DNA from: Candidatus Nomurabacteria bacterium GW2011_GWB1_43_19
Lineage (GTDB): Bacteria > Patescibacteriota > Minisyncoccia > Phycocordibacterales > UBA9973
DNA: 32,856 bases
Direction: 5' to 3'
Assembly: GCA_000999465.1 (NCBI GenBank)
Contig: LCGB01000006.1
Coordinates: 1-32,856, forward strand
Shown here: in pieces, positions 25,909 through 32,856 of the stretch
How the letters are laid out: every line of letters begins with the position of its first letter
How positions within the stretch are numbered: the first letter of the stretch is position 1
Made by a program: the position numbers and the translations under genes
Notes under the pieces: model-generated
Seen by the model: only the letters and a program-made list of their open reading frames with translations
The model's database searches: none
Told to the model about the DNA's origin: nothing

Positions 25909-28137
25909 TTATTTCGCAATCTGTGTTGCTTCTTCAAACTTCACCGACAGCAACTTAGATGCTTCGTTTGAGCCGATAGTGACGCCATAGAGAACGCCCG
26001 CGCGCGACATCGTCTCGCGATTGTGGGTCACGACAATCAACTGGGAACGCTTGGAGAGTTTTTCCAGCATATCGCCGTATTTCCGGGAGTTGGCTTCGTC
26101 CAGAGCTGCGTCCGTTTCATCCAGCACCAGAAACGGGGGTGGATTGACCTGCGACATGGCAAAAAGAAGAGCGATGGAAGTTAGAGAGCGTTCCCCTCCT
26201 GATAAGGCGTGCAGTTCTTTAACTTTCTTGTGTGGTAATGAAACATTTATTTCTATTCCTTTTTCAATAATGACATCTTCGGCATCTTCCGTTTCCTCGC
26301 CTTCTTCGCTCTCGTCAATTCTCTTCCGCTTGGTCTCGGTGGTAATAGCCAGCGATCCGTGCCCGCCGCCGAACATCAGCGCGAAGAATACTTGAAACTC
26401 CACATTGATTTTTTTCACGCCTTCTTTAAATTCAACGTCTATTTTTTCTTTCAGGTCGGCAATAAGCTTTTCCAACGATTCAATACTTTTACCCAGGTCC
26501 TCCATTTCTTTCGCCAGGAATTGGTCTCGTTCGGAGACCTCCCTGAACTCTTTCATTAGTTCCGCGCCGCTACCCAGGCCGGCATCCTCCAGTTTTATTT
26601 TTATCCGTTCAATTTTTTTTCTCAATTCCTCTTGGTCATGGGCTTCCCCGTTGTTCTCAATTTGGTAGTTCTTGAAGGATAAGGCCTCCTTGCCAATCAG
26701 GGCTTCGCCTTCTTTTATCTCATTTTCAAATGCCTCCTTGCGGTCTTTTAAGTTTCTCTCTTTTATCAAGAGAAACTCCAGTGCACTTTTAAGCTCCTGG
26801 TGCTTGACTTTCCAGGTAAATTTCTCCCGTTCCAGGTCGCGCAGGGTCTCCATCTGTTCATTGATTTCCCGCCTTAAATTTTCCGCCGACTTGGACGCTT
26901 CTTTCTCTTTGTTCTCCAGCTCTTTTATTTCTCTGAGAATTTTTTCCTGGCTTTCCTTGAACTTATCAATCTCGGAACTGCCGGGGACCTCCGCTTTATT
27001 GTCGGGAGAGAATTTTTTCAGGACATTCTTGATGCGCTTCAAAATCGGTTTAACTTCCGCCATATCATTCTTTAAAATGGCCTCGTCAATGGAGTTGTTG
27101 ATCTCGCCGATTACCTGCTTGATTTCTTCCTGCGAAATTTCCACAATTTCGGATTTTTGTTCTCTTCTCCGCTCTTCCATTTCTATCATCCCCTCAATCC
27201 GGCCCAGTTTGCGTTCCACTTCGTTTTTCAAACTGCGGATGGAATTTAAGTTCTCCTCAACTTTCCTCAACTCTTCCAGTTTTTTCTCGCCCTGGGCGGA
27301 AGTGGTGTCTTCGGCGCCGGAGATTTTGTCGGCTACGTTTTTCAGTTCATTTTCTATCTTAGTTCGCTTCGCCGATAAATTATCCTTCTCTCCTTTTAAG
27401 TAAAGGTCTTCCTTTTTCAAGTATTCCTGGTAAAGAGCCCCCAACTCGGTTTGCATCTCCTTGGTTTTTTCAAATTTTTCAACCTGCTTTTTGAGAAAAT
27501 TGAGATGCGGGGCGTTTTCCCTTCGCATTAGGGAGACCTCTTTCATGTTTTCATTCGTCCGTTCCAGTTTCCTCTCGCTTTCCTTTATTTTGTATTGATA
27601 AATTTTAAGCCCCAGAGCATCCTCCACCATCTCTCTCTTTTCCCGCGCGTTCGCGTTTAAAATCCTGTCCGACTCGCCCTGCGAAATAATGTGGTGACCG
27701 GACGAACCGATGTTAACCGAAGAGAGTAGGTTGTGAATGTCTTTCAACCGGACCTCGGAGCCGTTTAAAATATATTTGTTCAGCCCGTCGGAAAAAACCT
27801 CGCGGGAAATTGAAATCGTGTCGTAGTTTAAATTGACGTCTTCTCCCCCGTCGTTGGTTAGTTTAAAAACTTTGTCGGTATTATTGAAATAAATGATAAC
27901 GGCCGCCCGCGCCGCCTTGGACAAATTTTTGGACCCCTTGAAAATAAGATCGGAGCCGCCTTTGCCGCGCATTGATTTCATTGACTGTTCGCCCAGAACA
28001 AAGCGAACGGCTTCCACCACATTGGATTTTCCGGACCCGTTCGGACCGACAATGGCGACAATCGGATTCTCAAACTCCAAAATAGTTTTTTGGGCAAAGG
28101 ACTTAAATCCGTTTATTTCCAATGTTTTGAGCCGCAT
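25909..28137 (-). CDS. smc: SMC-family ATPase, short
   Basis: Walker A 'GPNGSGKSNVVEAVRF', signature 'LSGGERSLTSIALLFAM', Walker B 'PPFLVLDETDAALDEAN'; 742 aa with coiled coil. Confidence 0.93.
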   Translation of the reverse strand: MRLKTLEINGFKSFAQKTILEFENPIVAIVGPNGSGKSNVVEAVRFVLGEQSMKSMRGKGGSDLIFKGSKNLSKAARAAVIIYFNNTDKVFKLTNDGGEDVNLNYDTISISREVFSDGLNKYILNGSEVRLKDIHNLLSSVNIGSSGHHIISQGESDRILNANAREKREMVEDALGLKIYQYKIKESERKLERTNENMKEVSLMRRENAPHLNFLKKQVEKFEKTKEMQTELGALYQEYLKKEDLYLKGEKDNLSAKRTKIENELKNVADKISGAEDTTSAQGEKKLEELRKVEENLNSIRSLKNEVERKLGRIEGMIEMEERRREQKSEIVEISQEEIKQVIGEINNSIDEAILKNDMAEVKPILKRIKNVLKKFSPDNKAEVPGSSEIDKFKESQEKILREIKELENKEKEASKSAENLRREINEQMETLRDLEREKFTWKVKHQELKSALEFLLIKERNLKDRKEAFENEIKEGEALIGKEALSFKNYQIENNGEAHDQEELRKKIERIKIKLEDAGLGSGAELMKEFREVSERDQFLAKEMEDLGKSIESLEKLIADLKEKIDVEFKEGVKKINVEFQVFFALMFGGGHGSLAITTETKRKRIDESEEGEETEDAEDVIIEKGIEINVSLPHKKVKELHALSGGERSLTSIALLFAMSQVNPPPFLVLDETDAALDEANSRKYGDMLEKLSKRSQLIVVTHNRETMSRAGVLYGVTIGSNEASKLLSVKFEEATQIAK

Positions 28138-28148
28138 ATCGTTTTATT

Positions 28149-28844
28149 CTAGTCCGTCCAATTTCTTGCTTTTAACGCCGTTTCGGCCGCTTTTTGCTCC
28201 GCTTCCTGCTTGGACTTGCCTTTGCCTTCGGCAATTAAATCGTTCCCGAAATAAATACCCACGGTAAAATGCTTGTCGTGGTCGGGACCCGACTCGTGCA
28301 AAACTTTGTAGAATGGAGTCACCGAGACGAATTCCTGGGCTTTTTCCTGGACCAGGGATTTGGCGTCGCGCCAGAGCTTTTTATTGACTATTTCCTCCGT
28401 CTTAGGTAAGAGGGTCTCCGCGACAAATTTATCCGCCGCTTCGTAGTCCTGGTCTAAATAAATGGCTCCAATCAGCGCTTCGTAAGTATTGGCCAGAATG
28501 TATTGCCTCGCTTTGCCGTTGTCTTTCGCTTCGCCTTTAGATAAAAGCAGGTAATCGTTCATGCCCATCTTGCCCGCCACTTCGGAGATGATAACGGCAT
28601 TGACCAGAGCGGAACGGAGCGCCGTTAATTCTCCCTCTGTATAGTGTGGATATTTATTATAGAGAAAATCGGTAACAATAAGCTCTAAGACCGCATCGCC
28701 CAAGAATTCCAGACGTTCGTTGTGAAAGAAGGTAACTCCGGGATTTTCGTTGATATAGGAGCGGTGTGTAAAGGCCTGCTCCAGCATCTTTTTGTCCTTG
28801 AAATCAACTTTTATTTTTTTTTCAAAATCTGAAAATTGTATCAT
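28149..28844 (-). CDS. rnc: Ribonuclease III
   Basis: 'NERLEFLGDAVLELIVTDFLY', 'GAIYLDQDYEAADKFV', C-terminal dsRBD 'GKGKSKQEAEQKAAETAL'. Confidence 0.97.
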   Translation of the reverse strand: MIQFSDFEKKIKVDFKDKKMLEQAFTHRSYINENPGVTFFHNERLEFLGDAVLELIVTDFLYNKYPHYTEGELTALRSALVNAVIISEVAGKMGMNDYLLLSKGEAKDNGKARQYILANTYEALIGAIYLDQDYEAADKFVAETLLPKTEEIVNKKLWRDAKSLVQEKAQEFVSVTPFYKVLHESGPDHDKHFTVGIYFGNDLIAEGKGKSKQEAEQKAAETALKARNWTD

Positions 28845-28859
28845 AGTATTGTTTTTTGT

Positions 28860-28898
28860 CCCGACGCTTCAGGGCCGGGACTCCGACTTCGCGTCGGA
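28860..28898 (-). repeat. Palindromic element A, copy 3, covering the nusB-NUDIX stop codon
   Basis: Minus strand TCCGACGC GAAGTCGGAGTCCCGGCCCTGAA GCGTCGGG; same core as copies 1 and 2; supplies residues SDAKSESRP and TGA stop. Confidence 0.75.
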
Positions 28899-29807
28899 GT
28901 TAATAATTTCCACTGCTTTGCTAATTAAGGGAATTATGTCGTTATAAATGCGCAGTTCCGGGATAGCGGAAAGTTCAAACCATCTGGCGCCATCTAACCC
29001 CCCTGACTTTTCCAACACAAGTTCCTTATAGTCGCTTTTTGCCAGAAAGTAAACCACCTTTTTTAAACTTTTACCCTTCTCCGGGTGGCTGGCTACATAT
29101 TCATTTTCCCCCAATTTTTCTTCTATTTTTATATCAAGCCCAATTTCTTTTTTCAACGCTTTGATGGTACCATCTTCTACGTTTTCCCCGAATGTAATTT
29201 TTCCTTTAGAAAGCGTCCAGTAACCGAAAACATCATGCACCAATCCGAATAATATATTTCCTTCTTTTTTTGAATAAACCAACGCGCCGCCTAGGGTTTC
29301 AACGGGCAACTTGGAAATATCCACCGGTTCCTCGTTTTTTTTCTTTTTGCTGATTTGCTCCTTGCCGGGCTCTCCGATTTCCTTGTAGACCGCACCGAGT
29401 ACGCCATTCACGAATTTGCCGGAATTCTCTCCGCCGAAGGTCTTGGCCAGTTCAATGGCCTCGTTAATGGCCACTTTGGGAGGAACTTCCTTGCGGTCGC
29501 CGAAAAGAAGCTCAGTCAGACCAATTCTTAAAATATTCCGGTCAATAATGGAAATTCTGTCTATTGGCCAGTCCGGAGCGGCCTTTTCTATAATTTCATC
29601 AACGGTCGCGCGTTTCTTTAAAACTTGTTCTATAAGCGAAAATGCGAAAGTATCGTCCTCGAAACCGGGAGCAAATTCTTTCAAGTTTCTTTTTAAAACG
29701 TCTCGGACTTCCTCGGGGGTTGGGTTGCTGCCTTTTTTATCGGGCATAAAATCCCATTCAAAAAGGGCCTGGAGAACTATTGATCTGGAAAGGTGCCTAT
29801 TTGCCAT
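28869..29807 (-). CDS. nusB: NusB-NUDIX fusion protein
   Basis: NusB: 'RSIVLQALFEWDF...DRISIIDRNILRIGLTELLF...VAINEAIELAKTFGGENSGKFVNGVLGAV'; C-terminal NUDIX-like 'GGALVYSKKEGNILFGLVHDVFGYWTLSKGKITFGENVEDGTIKALKKEIGLDI'. Confidence 0.9.
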   Translation of the reverse strand: MANRHLSRSIVLQALFEWDFMPDKKGSNPTPEEVRDVLKRNLKEFAPGFEDDTFAFSLIEQVLKKRATVDEIIEKAAPDWPIDRISIIDRNILRIGLTELLFGDRKEVPPKVAINEAIELAKTFGGENSGKFVNGVLGAVYKEIGEPGKEQISKKKKNEEPVDISKLPVETLGGALVYSKKEGNILFGLVHDVFGYWTLSKGKITFGENVEDGTIKALKKEIGLDIKIEEKLGENEYVASHPEKGKSLKKVVYFLAKSDYKELVLEKSGGLDGARWFELSAIPELRIYNDIIPLISKAVEIINSDAKSESRP

Positions 29808-29817
29808 ACATCAGTTC

Positions 29818-29897
29818 AAAGTTATAAAGTTCATAAAGTTCATAAAGTTAAAAGAAAATTCAGAACCTTTCTTCAACTTTACAAACTTTATAACTTT
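29818..29897 (-). repeat. Long inverted repeat between rpmF and nusB
   Basis: AAAGTTATAAAGTTCATAAAGTT (29818-29840) versus AACTTTACAAACTTTATAACTTT (29875-29897): 21/23 complementary. Confidence 0.75.
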
Positions 29898-29909
29898 CTA
29901 CTTTATAAA

Positions 29910-30143
29910 CTAGCTCTTCGTAAGAGCCGCTTTCGCTTTCTTTTGCTTCTTTTCGGTCTTTTTTATTAAGTCCAGAACTTTTTTCCCGCGGTAAAAACCG
30001 CAAGCCGAGCAAACCGTGTGGCGTCTCTTTAGCGCTTTACAATTTCCACACTTGGAAAAACTAGTGCTTTTTATGGCATGGTGCGAGCGCCTGTTTTTCG
30101 TATGCGATTTTGTATGCCTCATCCGTACTACCATAATGTCCAT
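29910..30143 (-). CDS. rpmF: Ribosomal protein bL32
   Basis: 'MRHTKSHTKNRRSHHAIKSTSFSKCGNCKALKRRHTVCSACGFYRGKKVLDL'. Confidence 0.95.
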   Translation of the reverse strand: MDIMVVRMRHTKSHTKNRRSHHAIKSTSFSKCGNCKALKRRHTVCSACGFYRGKKVLDLIKKTEKKQKKAKAALTKS

Positions 30144-30219
30144 ATCCTAGCACATTGAGCGTGAAAAGCAACAAAAGAAGCTTTGAAAATAAGACATTTG
30201 TGTGTTATTATGGTTATCT

Positions 30220-31839
30220 ATGGAAAAGGGAGAAAAATTGAGCAATTTAAGGCATACCCTGGCCCATCTCCTAGCGGCTTCGGTCGGCGACATTTATAAG
30301 TTTGATAAAATCAAGCTGACTTTGGGCCCAGCCGTAGAGAACGGATTTTACTATGACATTGATTTCGGAAGCGAGAAAGTGGCGAACAACGATCTTCAAA
30401 AAATTGAAGACAGGATGCGAAAAAACCTGCCTAAATGGACGGAATGGGCGCATAAAGAAATAACCAAGAATGAAGCGCTGGACTTTTTCAACAATGAATA
30501 CAAGGCGGAGTTGATAAATGAAATCTCGGAGCGCGGGGAGAAAATCACTACCTATACCTGCGGAGGATTCACCGATTTGTGCCGCGGTGGGCACCTCAAG
30601 CACCCGGCAAAGGAAATAGATCCTGGAAGTTTCAAGTTGGACCGCGTTGCCGGGGCCTATTGGCGCGGAAACGAAAGGAATAAAATGCTAACGCGCATTT
30701 ACGGCCTGGCTTTTGAGACCAAGAAAGAACTTGACACCTACTTAAAACAAAAGGAAGAAGCGGAGAAAAGGGATCACCGGGAACTGGGGAAAAAACTGCA
30801 ATTATTTACTTTTGACGAGGAAATCGGGAAAGGTTTGCCCATCTGGCTGCCCAAAGGAAATATCATAAAGGAAGAATTAGAAAACTGGGCCAAAGAGACC
30901 GAGCAGAAATGGGATTACCAGAGAGTGACAACGCCTATCATTACGAAAGAAAACTTATTTTACACATCCGGGCATTTACCACTTTACAAAGAAAGCATGT
31001 ACGCCCCCATTTCAATCGAGGAAGAAAATTATTATATCAAACCAATGAATTGTCCTTTTCATCATAAGATTTTTTCCGCGATTCCCAGAAGTTACAAAGA
31101 ATTACCGCTTCGTTTGGCAGAATACGGGTGGTGTCATAGGTACGAAGATTCCGGGAGTTTGTTCGGATTGATGAGGGTCCGGGGCATGCAGATGAATGAC
31201 GCGCATATTTACGTTACACCGGAACAAGCGATACAGGAATTCGTTGATGTAATAAAACTCCATGAATATTATTATAAAATTCTGGGAATAGAAAAATATG
31301 AAATGGAATTATCGCTTCGGGACCCCAATAAACTTGACAAATATCATGGAGAAGAAGAGGACTGGAAGCTTGCCGAAGAAATGACGGTAAAGGCAATGGA
31401 ATTATCCGGGGTACCGTTTAAAATTGTTCACGAAGGAGCGGCTTTCTATGGACCAAAGATGGATTTTCAAATTTATTCCTCTGTCGGAAGGATGTTTTCC
31501 GCTTCAACCAATCAGCTGGATTTGTATATGGGAAAAAGATTCAATCTTGAATACACAGACAAGGACGGTTCTAGAAAAACACCGTATATAATCCATCGAG
31601 CCCCCCTCGGAACACATGAAAGGTTTATTGGATTTCTAATAGAACACTATGCCGGCGCCTTTCCTCTCTGGCTCTCTCCGGTACAGGTAAAAGTCGTACC
31701 GGTCCGCGATAAACATAATGAATATGCAAAACAAGTTTTTGAATTATTAAAGGAAAATAATATCCGCGCGGAATTGGATGACGCCGACCTGAACTTGGGA
31801 ACCAAAGTCCGCGACGCCAAGAACAACAAAGTCCCCTAA
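30220..31839 (+). CDS. thrS: Threonyl-tRNA synthetase, no TGS domain, C-terminus broken
   Basis: 'LRHTLAHLLAASV', 'TCGGFTDLCRGGHLKHP', 'PMNCPFHHKIF', 'HRAPLGTHERFIGFLIEHYAGAFPLWLSPVQVKVVPV'; stops abruptly at 'AKNNKVP'. Confidence 0.93.
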   Translation: MEKGEKLSNLRHTLAHLLAASVGDIYKFDKIKLTLGPAVENGFYYDIDFGSEKVANNDLQKIEDRMRKNLPKWTEWAHKEITKNEALDFFNNEYKAELINEISERGEKITTYTCGGFTDLCRGGHLKHPAKEIDPGSFKLDRVAGAYWRGNERNKMLTRIYGLAFETKKELDTYLKQKEEAEKRDHRELGKKLQLFTFDEEIGKGLPIWLPKGNIIKEELENWAKETEQKWDYQRVTTPIITKENLFYTSGHLPLYKESMYAPISIEEENYYIKPMNCPFHHKIFSAIPRSYKELPLRLAEYGWCHRYEDSGSLFGLMRVRGMQMNDAHIYVTPEQAIQEFVDVIKLHEYYYKILGIEKYEMELSLRDPNKLDKYHGEEEDWKLAEEMTVKAMELSGVPFKIVHEGAAFYGPKMDFQIYSSVGRMFSASTNQLDLYMGKRFNLEYTDKDGSRKTPYIIHRAPLGTHERFIGFLIEHYAGAFPLWLSPVQVKVVPVRDKHNEYAKQVFELLKENNIRAELDDADLNLGTKVRDAKNNKVP

Positions 31840-31937
31840 AGGTAACTTTAGAGTCCCGCGACAATGGTCAGCTTGGGCAATTGTCTAAAGAAGAACTCCT
31901 TTCAAAATTCTTAGAGGAAATAAAAAACAAGAAATGA
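31839..31937 (+). pseudogene. Out-of-frame C-terminal tail of thrS
   Basis: Own translation in the shifted frame: KVTLESRDNGQLGQLSKEELLSKFLEEIKNKK*, the expected ThrS C-terminus. Confidence 0.85.
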
Positions 31938-32167
31938 AAAAATTTTTTATTATAATCATTGTCACTTTAATAATTGTCACTTTTTTCTACCCAAAGGAAA
32001 GATTCTTTGGTTGTGGGGCTGTATGTATAAAAGAAGCAGTGGAAAAAACAGAAAAAAGGAAAACAGATACTATTTGTTTAGGGTTTGAAGAAAAAATATT
32101 AAACATATCGGATGCCAACGGAAAGCGTTGTTACGGAATGTTTATTAATAAATCTTACTTCCAATAA
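31934..32167 (+). CDS. Small secreted or membrane-anchored protein with Cys residues
   Basis: N-terminal hydrophobic helix; 'FFGCGAVCIKE...TICLGFEEKILNISDANGKRCYGMF'. Confidence 0.55.
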   Translation: MKKFFIIIIVTLIIVTFFYPKERFFGCGAVCIKEAVEKTEKRKTDTICLGFEEKILNISDANGKRCYGMFINKSYFQ

Positions 32168-32175
32168 AAGATTTA

Positions 32176-32226
32176 TTATATATCAATCTCCACCAACCTG
32201 GTGTTGATAATTTTGGCCTTCTTGCT
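32176..32226 (-). pseudogene. Possible relic of a gyrB-like 3' end
   Basis: Minus translation ...AKIINTRLVEIDI* versus gyrB end ...[12 protein letters not shown]; 15-nt identical stretch TATATATCAATCTCC (32177-32191 and 32749-32763). Confidence 0.4.
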
Positions 32227-32250
32227 CACTTCAGTATACTGAAGTATAAT
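32222..32250 (+). promoter_or_regulatory. Promoter with embedded 18-bp perfect palindrome (candidate TrpR-like operator)
   Basis: TTGCTC-N17-TATAAT (32245-32250); ACTTCAGTATACTGAAGT at 32228-32245 fills the spacer; ATG 32258 seven nt after the -10. Confidence 0.8.
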
Positions 32251-32257
32251 GTTGTAT

Positions 32258-32677
32258 ATGCCACACGTGTCACCCCGGCGCTTGAATAAGAAAACATTTC
32301 AAATGCTGATGCGCCAATTTTACAATGCCCTTGAAGAAGCCGACGCGCGAACCAAGGTGGCCTTAATGTTCAAAGAAATCTTTACAAAAACAGAAAAAGT
32401 AATGCTTGCAAAACGAATTACCCTTATTTATCTTTTGTCTAAAGAAATGCCCTTTGAAAAAATCGGAGAAATACTCCATTTGAGTTCCGCTACTATCAGC
32501 AGATATTCAGTCGGTAAAGAGCGGGAAAAATACCGAGAAACCTTGAGAATATTGAGGCGGCGGGGAAAATTTTTAGATATTTTGGAAAAGATCCTCCAGG
32601 CCGGACTGCCGCCGCGTGGCCGCGGCCGCTGGAAAAAAATTTACCGGCTAACCGAAAAAAATATTGACGGAAAATAG
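32258..32677 (+). CDS. TrpR-like (YerC/YecD-type) DNA-binding protein
   Basis: 'MLAKRITLIYLLSKEMPFEKIGEILHLSSATISRYSVGKEREKY' HTH; start revised from 32249 to 32258 on promoter grounds. Confidence 0.85.
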   Translation: MPHVSPRRLNKKTFQMLMRQFYNALEEADARTKVALMFKEIFTKTEKVMLAKRITLIYLLSKEMPFEKIGEILHLSSATISRYSVGKEREKYRETLRILRRRGKFLDILEKILQAGLPPRGRGRWKKIYRLTEKNIDGK

Positions 32678-32684
32678 TATTTTT

Positions 32685-32704
32685 TACTTCAGTATACTGA
32701 AGTA
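32685..32704. promoter_or_regulatory. Second copy of the TrpR-like palindrome, downstream of the gene
   Basis: TACTTCAGTATACTGAAGTA, 20-bp perfect palindrome. Confidence 0.8.
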
Positions 32705-32747
32705 CAGAAAGTTAGATCCACGCATAGCTGTTTCAGTCGGATTTAAA

Positions 32748-32856
32748 CTATATATCAATCTCCGCCAGTTTGGCATTGGACTGGATGAAGGATTTTCGGG
32801 GCGGGACTTCGGATCCCATCAGAATATCAAAAATCTTATTGGCTTCTTCGGCGTCG
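32748..32856 (-). CDS. gyrB: DNA gyrase subunit B, C-terminal end (partial)
   Basis: Minus translation [35 protein letters not shown], GyrB-type C-terminus. Confidence 0.9.
   Translation of the reverse strand, partial: DAEEANKIFDILMGSEVPPRKSFIQSNAKLAEIDI

Noticed and set aside
26672-27403. 243-aa Ser/Phe-rich plus-strand ORF opposite smc
   Set aside because: Antisense shadow of the Glu/Lys-rich SMC coiled coil; composition explains the open frame.
32249-32257. Longer TrpR-like start at 32249 (MLY-)
   Set aside because: The ATG at 32249 overlaps the TATAAT -10 box, so it would not be in the transcript; 32258 is preferred.

Overview
The window is most likely a chromosomal segment of a small-genome bacterium resembling Patescibacteria/CPR (Parcubacteria-like). 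This is inferred from gene content; TGA acts as a stop codon here. Most genes are on the minus strand and are housekeeping: rpoD, dnaG, rpoC, rpoB, trmD, khpA-like, rpsP, rpmF, nusB, rnc, smc and the 3' end of gyrB. On the plus strand are rnr, a D-Ala-D-Ala carboxypeptidase/CapA fusion, thrS and several accessory genes. Four things stand out. (1) Small palindromic elements are inserted in frame inside essential genes (rpoD, rnr, rpoC and the nusB 3' end). One family has the form CCCGACGC-N27-GCGTCGGG and is read in the same frame in three proteins, resembling Rickettsia palindromic elements. (2) Three solo regulator genes (two PaaX/Cas2-fold proteins and one TrpR-like) are each bracketed on BOTH sides by copies of their own 18-23 bp motif, and each has a predicted leaderless promoter overlapping the upstream copy. 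(3) A RAYT/Y1 transposase lies between mirrored REP-like hairpins and next to a relic of the preceding gene's 3' end. (4) thrS carries an internal deletion and frameshift, smc appears to lack a hinge, nusB is fused to a degenerate NUDIX domain, and rpoB-rpoC is interrupted by a MazF/PemK-like toxin. All assignments come from reading the sequence and recognising motifs; no database search was run.
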